Positions 28,235-39,931 of a stretch of 64,000 nucleotides of DNA are shown here, in pieces (position 1 is the first letter of the stretch; each line of letters begins with the position of its first letter). The stretch is from Haematococcus lacustris (lineage: Eukaryota; Chlorophyta; Chlorophyceae; Chlamydomonadales; Haematococcaceae): NCBI GenBank assembly GCA_030144725.1, contig JASKMD010000004.1:5305853-5369852 (forward strand), in the 5' to 3' direction. The translations under genes and the position numbers were made by a program. Under the pieces are notes generated by a model, which made no database searches, was not told the origin of the DNA, and worked only from the letters and a program-made list of their open reading frames with translations.

Positions 28235-29864
28235 ACAATATGTTGTGTACAACAACGGTCATGAGCACGAGCACGAGCACTAGAATGTTGTACCGCCCAG
28301 TGCTCATCTACCATCTACCACCGACGGTCCACCGTGCCTCATGCGGTACGTAAGCTCGGGCGGCAGAGGGAGCTCAAGTCGTATGTCCTCTGCGACCCTG
28401 AGCTGCTTGCCATACTTGGCTGCCTGGCGCTGAGATGTCTGACAGGATGGCCTCCAGCCATGATGGTGGTGAGGGTAGGGGTGGCAGGTGGCATGGGGTG
28501 CTAGTGGTCACTACTGGTCAGGCGACCCCAACTAGCAAAAAATGACAGGAAATGATAGGAAACCGACCCCTGGTAACCAAAACGACGCCGCGTCTCAGGC
28601 ACGTGGTTTCTATTTATGTTTCGCACATCCCTGGATAAAGGACTCTGTCAGCTATGTGGTGAAACATGAATCATTAAATACTGTGCACTGTGCTGAGTGC
28701 TATGGCGGCTCGAATCTTGACATTCAAATTCATGTCAGTTTTGCTCGTGCGGGCCTCGCCGCGACCGACCGCCGCGACCGACGTGGCCCAGTAGCATCTG
28801 CAAACAGTCAGGGACAGTCGCCGCAGTCAAAACAATTCACATGGCACGCCAAACCGATGTAACGACGCCCCTCCACCCATGCTCGGAAGTATACAAGGCT
28901 GCTGCATTGCTTGACCGCTTCGTGAGTAGTACCTACTACCTGGCCAGTCGGTAAGGCCACTCAAGGTGTGTAGGACATTGCTACGTTACCTTGCTCGACA
29001 TGTTGGGTCCGATCCCTCCCGCCCGCCCTCCGCTTGCGTGTCGAGCTTGTGTCCAGCTCCGCCCTGACCCCCTGCTGCTCAGATGGAGGGGTGGGCAGCC
29101 CAGGGGCAGCACCAGCACCAGCTGCCTGCTGCTGCCAGGGCAGTGAGGGGGCTGGGAGGGGGTGGGAGGGGGTGGGAGGGGGGGTTGAAGGGCCGGGCTG
29201 GGGTTGGGAGGGGGTGAGCGGAGGTAGGAAGGCGATGCTGGGCTGGGGAGGGGGGGGGGGCTGCAATGGGGAGGGTCGGATGGGCTAATCATTCCTGCAA
29301 GGCAAAGTCGGGTCACGCCAATGTCATTTCAAGCAGGCCTGATCAACTAATTGCCATGCTTTCTTCTCCAGCAGTTGTGGCGTTGAGTAAGGAACAGAGT
29401 TATGTAGCGAAAAACTGGAAAGTCACAGTGGTCAGCTCACAACATGCCATTTTGTTAATGAGGGTCCCTTTTCCTGTGTGACTAGCGAGAGAGAGACGCA
29501 CATTTCCCGCATTTGCAGCAATGTCGCTACATCACATGCCCAGCGATGGCCCTCCAACACCGCCTGCACCAACAAAAGGCTCGCGGAGCGAGCCTGGCGG
29601 GCTGTAATGTGATTGTACTTCCGGCTGGATGCCAGGCGGAGTTCCCTCATTGGTGCCACTACTCACCACTAGAACAATCGATAGTGAGCACCTGAGGTGT
29701 GTCCGCGCTCGCTTGCGCCGGCATGGCCTCACTCGCAAGAGTTAACGCGCCGCTTGCCAGTAGATGGGCAATAATTTGCAGCTGCCAGTGTGATGAACGG
29801 TATCGAAAACGGTTCAGTATTGAAAGAGTACTTGCATGAAGATTACCAACCCCATGTTGGGACA
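28235..29864. other. intergenic, no supported gene
   Basis: Only short frames without recognisable domains. A poly-G-rich patch lies near 29150-29265, and a short TGCTAGTGGTCACTACTGGTC stretch near 28500 echoes the Fanzor-family hairpin. Confidence 0.4.
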
Positions 29865-29867
29865 TCC

Positions 29868-29940
29868 TGACTACTGGTCCGGCTCAAATTGAGGCCCTAG
29901 TGAGGGACAAGGGGGCTGTCTGTACGTGCGTGTCTGCACC
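29868..29940 (+). mobile_element. Fanzor-family tail fragment (copy B)
   Basis: ACTGGTCCGGCTCAAATTGA and the following GGCCCTAGTGAGGGACAAGG match the end of copy A. The bases that follow (about 29938-29980) match the 5' part of copies at 32300 and 54775, so element ends lie next to each other here. Confidence 0.65.
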
Positions 29941-30031
29941 GCTTGCTTTCCTTGTGCCATGGACCATGGTGGGATGATGTCGTCCCTGTGGTGAACCTGT
30001 CCGTCTTAGCGGCTAAGAATCCATTGCCAGC

Positions 30032-31714
30032 TTGCTGGCCCAGTATTGGGTGCCGCTCGGCATGGGAGCATGGGGCGCCAAGCCCCAAGTGCCGTGCGAC
30101 ACCCGCTGGGCCAGCTACATCAGCTCAACGGTGTCCATGCTGCGCGTCTGGGCGCATGCGAGAGATGCAGTGTCACAGCTGCTTGAGCGGCAGAAGGGTC
30201 AGTCTCCACCATGGGCTGTCACCCTTAGCCAGCTGCTCCAGGACAACAGCCTGCTGCTCAGGCTCAGCGTGGTGGCAGTGGTTGGGGAGAGCTTCTTGGT
30301 GCCCGAGCTCATGTGGGCCAGCAAGGATGACGGCCTGCACGCTTTTGAGCTCTACCGCCACACCCAGGATGTGCTAGCTCGTCTGGGGACCTGGGACACA
30401 TTGCCCCTTCTGGCAGGTCTGCATAGCCAGCTGCAGCATTTGGTGCCAGTTGATCAGCGCGAGCAGCAGAAGCAGCAGCTTGCGACCTATTTGCAGGAGC
30501 ACTGTGGTGCTATGTGGACTTACTACCAGCATCATGTGCAGGCTCAAATGGCCTTGCCCCACCTCTTCGCTGCTCTTGGCAGCTCAGACCAAGCTACGCG
30601 CATGGAAGTGGCGATTGATGTGGTGTATCATGCCGAGCTACGGCTGCCGCCGCCTGACAATGGGCAGCAGCAGCAGCAGCAACAACAGCAGCAGCAGCAA
30701 CAACAACGGATGCAGCAGCAGCAGCAGCAAGAGGACCCTTATGGCACTTGGCGTCAATATGCATCTGACATTCGTGCCATGGCTGTGAACGGCGACCCTG
30801 GCAGCCCCGCATTGCGCCTTCACCTCGAACAGTACTACCTTGCCAGCCCCATCTCCAATGCCCCAGTGGAGTCCTTGTTGCAGCTGCTGAAGCATGGTGG
30901 TGGCAGGTACATGGAGCTGCCAGCTCTGCTGCAGTTGATGTCCCTGCGCACATGCAAGGAGGCGGTGAAGACTGTGGATGTTCATGATTTGCAGCAGCAT
31001 ATGGGTCAGCTCCGTGCTGATGTGCGGCGTAAGGAGGATGCCGCAGCTGCAGCATAGCGGTCAGCAAAGGCAGAGCGCCAGATCACAGCAGCAGCGCACA
31101 AGGTGGGGAGGGTTGTGATTAATGTGGGTGACCATGCGTGCCAAGAGCGGCTTGCAGCGGCCCATGCCCTTGCCTTTGGGGGGCGTGATTATGGCCACAC
31201 AACTGTCGAGGAGGCAATGAAGATGACAGGAAAGCAGCTTCAGTCATACCTCCAGTTTCACAAGCAGGAGGTACACACGAGCTGGAGGGTACCAAAGCTA
31301 CAGAGCCACGTGTGCACCCACATCCGTGGGAAGGTCGCCGCAGCTGCGCCCCCTCAGCAGCAGCTGACACCTGCAGGCACCACCCCTGAGCTGGCTGAGC
31401 CTGCTGGTGCACCCCCTCAGCAGCAGCAACAGCTGGCAGCGGCAAGCACGTCCCGTAAGCGTGGGGCACCTGCAGCTAACAAGTCGAGGGCAGCAAAGCA
31501 AGGTGAGACAACACCACGTACTGCACCTAGCACCTTGTTAAGCGTAGTAGAGCAGCCGGGAATGCACCAGCGCCAGCAGCAGCTCCAAATGCTAATAGTG
31601 GTATCCAGTCGTCACGACTGCCGTCGTCGCGTCCACATGCCAAAAGCAAAACATGTTCCGACTGCTGCTGCGCGTTGCAGGTGCCAGCAACAACGGTGTG
31701 GCGAAGCGTGCTAG
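30032..31714 (+). pseudogene. decayed transposon-like ORF (hAT-like core plus SAP-like segment)
   Basis: One frame stays open from 30032 to 31714, apart from a single TAG at 31055-31057, for about 560 codons. The start contains CDTRWASYISSTVSML, reminiscent of the TRW block in BED/hAT transposase relatives. The middle has a long Gln run, and before the stop is SPISNAPVESLLQLLKHGGG. After the stop, VEEAMKMTGKQLQSYLQFH with LQSHV looks like a SAP-type DNA-binding helix pair. I do not recognise a complete transposase. Position next to element ends and the nonsense codon suggest a dead mobile-element gene. A host gene with stop readthrough is less likely. Confidence 0.5.
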
Positions 31715-32284
31715 TGTGGCGCGCCTCGCATGAGGCAAAATCGCATGAATTCAAATGTCGATCTTTGGGCAGGCACTGAGCACCGCTGAGAGCGAGATAG
31801 TTTTTGCTGCGTCGGCCATCTCGTAGCTATGAGTCTCCTCTGTTCAAAGCACTGTTTACATATGTTTTTGACTGGGTGGCTGCGGAGATACAGGCTTCCT
31901 ATCACAGGGGGGTGGTTTACAGGTAGTTGGGAACGCCTGACTTAGCCCCCACAGTGAGGCAGCCGGGGGCCAAACCCAAACCCGAACCCTAACCCAGAAA
32001 CACGACAAAGATGTAGGGTTAGAGTAGATGACATGTAGAGTAGATGCAGCGTTAGGAAGTTAGCCAGGAGGACAGCTAAGCAGCGGCACAGGGACACCCG
32101 ACACTGCTCTACACCAGGTCCAGTGCAGCTGCTCAACCCGGTCCGGGCGGTCAGAGTGGGCTAGTCAGAACGGCAAGGCAAGGAGACGCTAACATGTGAA
32201 TACTTGCGAATCCATGCACAGGGACTGATAACCTGCTTGGATGTTGTATGGCTGTAAGGCTGTAAGGGCTGTGCTGTAAGGCTG
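31715..32284. other. intergenic with degenerate telomere-like motif
   Basis: Contains AAACCCAAACCCGAACCCTA at about 31972-31991 and scattered TAGGGTTAG bases up to 32060. No gene is supported. Confidence 0.45.
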
Positions 32285-32870
32285 TAAGGCTGGGCTGCCA
32301 TGAGCATGAGGGGTTTTCCTGTGCCATGGACTATGGTGGGATGATTATCACTCCATGAATTTCTCGGGAAACCCAAGTTGTTTGAAATGGCCACCGCCCG
32401 TCTTGATGCACATCGCGTGATGGCCAAGGGCAAGGACTACCCAGGCCTTGGCTACAAACGGCTGCGAGACAAGCCACCTAAGGCCCAGCAGCAGCAGCCT
32501 GCTGAGGCACAGTAGTGTGCGCCCCCCCATCTGAGCTGTCATCAGCTCACAATCAGTGCATGTTTTTCACGCCAACTCCACACAATAGCCCTAACAGGTC
32601 AGGCAATTGTGTAGGTGGTAGGCGCTCGTGCACCATGTCCATGTGCATTGGGTATACTCCACACAGCCCATTAAACACCATTGAGTCGGGCCATTAGTGG
32701 TCCCTAGTATTCCCGCTAGTGGCTGCTAGTGGCCACTACTGGTCCAGCTCAAATGGAGGCCCTGGTGAGGGACAAGGGGGCTGACGAGGACGTGCTGATT
32801 ATAAGCAGCCAACCCTGGAATGGAGGGAAATGGGAAACTGTGATGGTGTAGCTGTCACTCTCAGAGCCCA
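32285..32870 (+). mobile_element. Fanzor-family element, internally deleted (copy C)
   Basis: Holds the 5' block (CCATGGACTATGGTGGGATG, then the codons for ARLDAHRVMAKG) joined directly to the last coding part GKDYPGLGYKRLRDKPPKAQ and a TAG at 32512-32514. The shared 3' tail and hairpin (about 32678-32757) follow. Compared with the copy at 54770 the middle of the gene is gone. The shared sequence continues past the hairpin (GACGAGGACGTGCTGATTAT) as it does at 55415, so the element extends to about 32860. Confidence 0.7.
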
Positions 32871-33110
32871 CCAGTCAAGCCCTTTGACCACTGTTGCATA
32901 ATGACACAGCTTGATTTGGTTGGCCTGCATGCATCAGTGATGCCTGGCTGATCTCAGGGTGCTGAGCGCGTGGAGCTGGAGCCTGAAATGGTCTAGCCCA
33001 TTCAAAGATGAGTTGAAAGGTTGGGATGTTGGGTCGATGACATAGCCAAGCTCACTCCCGTGTGCTACACCTCAGCTGATAAAGCAGGATCTGAGCCTGA
33101 GAGTTGCCGG

Positions 33111-33492
33111 TCAACCTCCAGCTGCTCTCCCTTTCAAAGCCGAGCTCATGATGCCCTTGAAAGCACTCCGTGTTGCATAGCATTTCCTGAAGGCCTCAAA
33201 CTGCAGGTTAGGCCAGGGACAGGCTGTTGGCATTGCTGCTGCCATTGCCATGCATCACACCTTGCAACATGCTTACCTTGGCCATGCATTCCTTCTTTGC
33301 ATCCCGGCCGGCTGCATCCGCTTCATCGTAGCAAGTGTCAAACACCTGAAATGAAGGTGGCATGCAGGTGCGTCCGGCAGGGGTTGGTAACGTCAGGTGG
33401 CCAGCACGCCACAGCTTCACCTGGAACTCACGAAGGCAGATGCCTTGCTCAAAGATGTTGCACTCAACGCAGTCGCCTGTGTTGTCGGGCAT
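33111..33492 (-). CDS. small GCK-domain cysteine-rich protein
   Basis: Three exons in perfect phase: 33421-33492, 33277-33345, 33111-33200 (stop TGA at 33111-33113), 76 codons in all. The product reads C-x2-C in GDCVECNIFEQGICLREF, then C in FDTCYDEA, C in KKECMAK and C in RKCYATRSAF. This cysteine spacing with G-x-C-x3-F is the GCK domain of plants, related to CHCH-type twin-cysteine proteins often placed in mitochondria. Function is unknown. The ATG at 33490-33492 was chosen as first in frame; a further 5' exon is possible. It lies 353 bp downstream of the ceramidase stop on the same strand. Confidence 0.7.
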
Positions 33493-33844
33493 TGTCACTG
33501 CTGTGTAGCACCCCAGAGCAGATCAGTTGTTTGGGTGCCACCCTTGAGTCGTGAGTCGCCCTCCGGTAGCCTAGCTTCAGCTACAGAGTTGTACAACACT
33601 CCCTACAGTGCCTGAAGTGTTGCCATAGCGAATGGCGGTCACTTGCATCCGTACTGCTCATCGATTAGGCTAGGGATCAGACTCGCAGCCATTAACGGTG
33701 CTCACCGACGTGCTGAGCACGACCAACGCGCCAGCTGCTGCTGGCAGCCCAGAATGTAGCAACGACACCACCGCGCAAAGCGGCGTCATACTTTATTCTT
33801 ATTCATAACATCGCGGGGTCTGGGCTTTGTCACCCGCCGTTGTA

Positions 33845-35759
33845 TTACAACAGTTCACTCACACCGGCGTGCAGCCAGGATCTGAGTACCATGCCGAGTC
33901 TATGCAAACCTGCAGAAATGACACGCGGCAACTTCCACAACCATGCGCCAACTTGCTGTTGACCCTCCTTCACGGCAGAACCTCCTGGGAGCACATTGTT
34001 TCCCGCACCACCACACTCCACATTCAAGGCCGCTTCTTGGGTAGCTTCCTGGGACGCTTGCGGCGACAGCACCGTGAAGTTGGAGGAGATACCAACGAAA
34101 GCTTCGGTGCCACCTCGCAGCAGCTTGCGGTCTCCTTGGTGCACCAAGCGGTAGGTCCCGGCAACGGTGCCCGGCGGGATGACCCACCTGCGAGACGCGG
34201 CGCTCGGAACAGGTCAGCGGCGTCTGCTGAGCTAGGTGCCGTCCCTCAGACGCACGACCCGTCCCTCAGACCGCGTGCCTAGGGGCTCCTCAGCCCCAAG
34301 GCCCCGAGCCCCTCAGCTTCTAACCCGTAGATGTCATGCAGGGCAGCCTGCTTGCGCCCTGCCTCGCATCCAGCTGCACCCGCCGTCCCATCTGTGTGTC
34401 TCAAGCCTGGCAGGGGTGTGTGCATGCACCCTGTTGCATGATACTCATTGCGTGACCTCCTCAGCAGTTACAGGCATGGGATGGACCTTGTGCATGTAGG
34501 GGTGAATGCAGGGTGTTGTGCAATTCAGGAAGTGTAACATTCATGTGACATGCACCAGAATGTCTGCCGAACTCTCTTACTCACTCAATGGTGGCCGTGG
34601 ACAGCGGCGACAGCTCAAAGGGTCGGTCCCACAAGAAGCGGGTGCTCAGGTCATTGTCGGTGTAGACCGTCACCCACTCACCAGCCTGGCCCTCGCCCCC
34701 ACCTCCTGCCCCTCGCTGCCCCGCCCCCGCCCCTGCCCTTGCCCCTGCCACCCTGCCTCCCGCCCCTGCTGCCGCCCCTGCCCCTGCTCCCAGGGACACC
34801 GCCTGCGCCCTGGCCTCCCATCGCTGCACCAGCAGGAAGCTGCTGTTGGTGCGCAAGTTGTTGCGAGGGCAGGCAGACCGGAAGCTTGCCGCCACCCGGC
34901 TGCCTGGGCCAGCTTGCAGCCCGGGCGCCACGTCCTGTAAAACTGCCCCAAAGTGTGACCCAGGCGGCACAGCATCCAAGACCACGGGCGGCAGAAGTGT
35001 GATCTGGCGCGAGTACAGGTCTGGAGGTGTGATCGAGGGCGTGGGTGCGGGCCGCCGGCCAGCCACCATGTCAGCAGCCAGACCCAGCAGTGCCTGCAGC
35101 AGCGGCATGAGGTGTAGACTGCGCTGACAATGCAGGCATGGGGCTGTTCTGGGTTCTGATCTCTTGTATAGTTAGAGGCGGCTGCAGCTTAGTAGACATG
35201 CGCTCCTCCCTCCCAAGCCCACCCAGTACATCCTGGAGGGTGGCTCCCCTTAGACTGCACCGCCTGTCAGCCCTGCCCTGCTATGCAGGCCAGGTGCCTG
35301 TATGCCAGCCACCTGTACACGGCCCTGTCCTGCACTGCCGTCGTGGCTGTGTGCCGCCAGTCATAGCCATCGAGGCCTGTTGGCCAAGTGGCCCAGTATG
35401 CGACCCAGCATGGCCCTGTCCTGTGCTGACACCAATACTGTCGTGGCTGTGCCTCACTGAGAGCGGTTAACGTCTGTTGGCCACATGTACACGGCCTGGC
35501 TGCTGGCTGCGTGCTCACTCCTTTCAAGCGCTCACTCGCCCTGCCTGGCTCGACTTGGCTCCCACTGGTCAGGTGTCGTGGGTGCATGAGGCTGGCCGCC
35601 ATGCCCCTGCCTCCTGGCCCTGCCCTGTGCCCCATGTCCTGCTGCTGACCTGGATATAGGCGGACAGGGTGTGGCGGCCGTACAGAGTGGAGGCCCTGCA
35701 CCACCACCACCACACCCTCACCAGCACACCCTCATCACCACACCCTCATCACCATCGCA

Positions 35760-35795
<36 letters not shown>

Positions 35796-35905
35796 CACAT
35801 GCAGGGTTGCTGCAGGGGTCTGCCACAGGGTGCCCGTCATCCCTCATCACACCAATTGATAGCGAGCCTGCCTCGGTGCCCTGCCTGCTGTGACCAAGCC
35901 AGCCA

Positions 35906-35971
<66 letters not shown>

Positions 35972-36341
35972 CTGCTCCTCACCCCTCATAGCGCTGCACG
36001 GCATACTCCTCCGCAGTGGTGATGTAGCTGGAGTAGGTGTTGACCAGGCCCGCCACCACCACCTACAACCAGGGCAGAGCAGGCCTACAGGTGCATGTGC
36101 AGGAGGGGGCGGTGGCTCCCCCTGGGGAAGGCAGCCTGGCGGTCCCTGACAGGAAGCTGCGCAGGGCGGGTGTGTGTGGTGCGCAGGTGCGGTCAGGACA
36201 AGAGTGTGTGCAGAGTGACAAGACAAGACAAGTGCGTGTGACAAGAGCATGCACTAGCAATGCGGCTATCCATGCTATGATGTGCATTAGTAGCCAGCAG
36301 CTGGCTGGCCAGCAGCCGCCCCACCCACCAGCCGTCAAGCA

Positions 36342-36401
<60 letters not shown>

Positions 36402-39400
36402 GGTAATGCAGTCTCTGCCCAGCAGTGAGAAGCACAGGGTAGGCAGCAGGAGCAGCAGGAGGCCCGCCCCCCACCTTGACGTGAGGGCCCCAGGCTGGCC
36501 TGACAGCCTCCTGCAGCGCCCGGCTAATTCTGCGGCCTGCCATGGAAGTGGGTTCCCCTGAAGCCAGCAGCACACAGGGCAGGGCAGGAGGGGCTGGGGG
36601 GCAGCACCCACTTTCTCGGGTGCATGGGTGCATGGGTGCATGGGTGCCAGGATTGCCTGGTGCAAGGTGGACATGCAGGCAGGGGTGGTTATGTGGCCAG
36701 GCAAGCAGGGCAGTGGACAGTACGATGCAAGCTAGTGGGCAGTGAGGGCGCAGGTGCTGCTGACATGGGCGAGTAAACCAAGCTGCCAGTCAATGTAGCA
36801 TCCCACACGTGTTTTCGGCTTGGGCATGTTGGTGCTGGCCAGCTTCATCCAGCCGTGCCAGAGGTCATTTGCGACGCAGTGCCTGGTGGGCTGTGGTGAC
36901 GGCAGCGAATTAGTGATGGTGGTCATGGCATTGCTGAGCTGGGCAGGATGGCAGGCAGTTGCCAGGGCAGGGCAGGGCAGGGCAGGGCAGGGCAGGGCAG
37001 GGCAGGGCAGGGCAGGGCAGGGCAGGGCAGGGCAGGGCAGGGCAGGGCAGGGCAGGGCAGGGCAGGGCAGGGCAGGGCAGGGCAGGGCAGGGCAGGGCAG
37101 GGCAGGGCAGGGCAGGGCAGGGCAGGGCAGGGCAGGGCAGGGCAGGGCAGGGCAGGGCAGGGCAGGGCAGGGCAGGGCAGGGCAGGGCAGGGCAGGGCAG
37201 GGCAGGGCAGACAGAAGAAGACGAGAAGGAAGAGAAGAAGAAGACTACTCCGGCAGAAGGAGGAGCTGCTGCCTGGGGCGTGACCTGCTCCCACCACAAG
37301 GCAGGCAACCTCACTGACCTGGCAGGCAAGCCACCAGCAGCTGACCCAACCGCAGGAGCCCGACCTCGACCACTGCAGGCTGCCTGCGTGTGCGGGCCAG
37401 GGTTAGGCTCAGGGTCAGGTTGTGGTGTAATCCAGTGGCATTTGGATTAGATAGCACACAGTGGACCCAGGTTCAACTCTTGAGAGGAGCATCTTTTTCC
37501 TGCAGCAGCGCCTCACCAATCATAAGGGGTTTTGGCCGGCCCAGTGTTAAGGAGGATAGGCTTGGGTGCCTGGCAGTCCACCTGCAGCCGGGGAGTGGGG
37601 ACAGGGCGGCAGAGGCGTGCTGGACCAGTCACCCTCACAGCCCAATGGCACCAGCGCAGGCGACCCCTCAATTTATACTCTATTTCTAGTGTGCCTGTAT
37701 GCCCCTGCCCCTGCCCCTGCCCCTGCCCCTGCCCCTGCCCCTGCCCCTGCCCCTGCCCCTGCCCCTGCCCCTGCCCCTGCCCCTGCCCCTGCCCCTGCCC
37801 CTGCCCCTGCCCCTGCCCCTGCCCCTGCCCCTGCCCCTGCCCCTGCCCCTGCCCCTGCCCCTGCCCCTGCCCCTGCCCCTGCCCCTGCCCCTGCCCCTGC
37901 CCCTGCCCCTGCCCCTGCCCCTGCCCCTGCCCCTGCCCCTGCCCCTGCCCCTGCCCCTGCCCCTGCCCCTGCCCCTGCCCCTGCCCCTGCCCCTGCCCCT
38001 GCCCCTGCCCCTGCCCCTGCCCCTGCCCCTGCCCCTGCCCCTGCCCCTGCCCCTGCCCCTGCCCCTGCCCCTGCCCCTGCCCCTGCCCCTGCCCCTGCCC
38101 CTGCCCCTGCCCCTGCCCCTGCCCCTGCCCCTGCCCCTGCCCCTGCCCCTGCCCCTGCCCTCACCTGCTCCTGAGAGGGCTTGGAAAGGGCGCCGCCCAC
38201 GAGGCGCCAGAACGGGTTGCTGCCCTTTGTGTCCCCCTGGGTGAAGTCGAACTGGCCAGGGCCTGCAGCCAGCAGTGGGAGCCAGGGGCAGGGGCAGGGG
38301 TAGGGCAGGGCCTGCAGCCAGCAGCGGCAGCCAGGAGGGCGGTAGGGAGGAGTGTGGCAGCATGCAGGGGGTGGGGAAGGGTAGAAGGACAGGAAGGTGG
38401 TGTTGGGGAGGCCAAGGGTGGCAGCCTGCGTTCAGGGGCAGAGAAGGGGCAGTGGTGGGGGGCGACAGGGAAGGGTGCTGTAGGCGAGTGCGTGAGGGGG
38501 GAGGGGGGGAGCACTGCTCTGCGCATTGTGAGCAAGTTTAGGTCCTGGATGGATGGAGGTGCAAGGGTGGGTCAGGGTTAGGGTTAGGGTTAGGGTTGGG
38601 GTTAGCGTTAGGGTTAGGGTTAGGGTTTATGTTTAGGGGGAGGATGAGGTGACACATAGTCAGGGTTAGGGTATGTACAGGTGAGAGTTTGGTGACGTCG
38701 GTGGTGGGAGTCTGACTAGGGCAGCTGGGGTCAGGCTCTCAAGGGGCTGGGCCAAGCATAGCTGTGTTGCGCCGCACAGCCACCACGCCCTTCGGACCCC
38801 CTCCTACCCCCGCCACCTATCCACACCTCCAGCCCCCTGTCGCCCTCCCCCCTGGCTGCTGCCTCCCCCCTCCCTCCCTCCTCCCCCTCCCACCATCCGT
38901 GGTGCCTGCCGCAAAAGAGTAACCCATGGCAGCTGGACAGGTCACACCCGGGCCGCTGCTCCACCAGGGCCCGCCCGCCACCTCCTGGTGTGACATGTCC
39001 AGGAAAATGTGACGTGAGTCCACTGCCCCCTCCAGCACCTCCTGCAGGCACCCAGGGGGGGAGGCAAGCTCAGGGCAGGGGTAGGGCTGGGAGGTCCATG
39101 GGGGTGGCTAGAGCCGGCTATAGGCCAGGTGGGGCTGGGCAGGGGTGGCATGAGGAAGGGTTACCAAGAGGGCTTGCTGTCAGTGTGACATGTTAGTGTG
39201 ACATGTAATTGTTCCCTGAATAATTGAGCTGTAAGTGTGACCTGTAAGTGGTGTAAGTGTGACCTGTGATTGGGTTACCAAGAGGGCTTGCTCTGCTGCC
39301 CTGCTGCTTGAGGGGAGTAGCAGTAGCTGCACTGCTACATCCCCTCCCCCCTTCCTGGGCACCCTGTGAGGTTGCACAAGGCTGCCACCCCCCCACCCCT

Positions 39401-39897
39401 CCTACTGCATACCCCTCCCTAGACGCCCCCCCCCGGTGCAGTGAAGCCAGCTGCACCCCCCACCCCCTCACCCCTCCACCCCCCCACCCCCCCACCCCTC
39501 CACCCCCCCACCCCCCCACCCCCCCACCCCTCCACCCCTCCACCCCCTCACCCCCCCACCCCCCCACCCCCTCCACCCCCCCACCCCTCCACCCCCCCAC
39601 CCCCCCACCCCCCCACCCCCCCACCCCTCCACCCCTCCACCCCTCCACCCCCTCACCCCCCCACCCCCCCACCCCCTCCACCCCCCCACCCCTCCACCTT
39701 CCCCCCCCCCCCACCCCCCACCCCCCCCACCCCCCACCCCCCCCCCCCTCCACCCCCCCCACCCCCCACCCCCCCACCCCTCCACCCCTCCACCCCCTCA
39801 CCCACCCATACCCCCCCCCACCCCCCCATACCCCCCCCCACCCCCCCCACCCCCTCCACCCCCCCACCCCTCCACCTTCCCACCCCTCCACCCCCTC

Positions 39898-39931
<34 letters not shown>

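Noticed and set aside
37532..38581. 349-codon Cys/Pro frame and shadows
   Set aside because: Produced by the CCCCTG array between two ceramidase exons.
38574..38632. True chromosome end
   Set aside because: Only about 60 bases, with a gene continuing on both sides.
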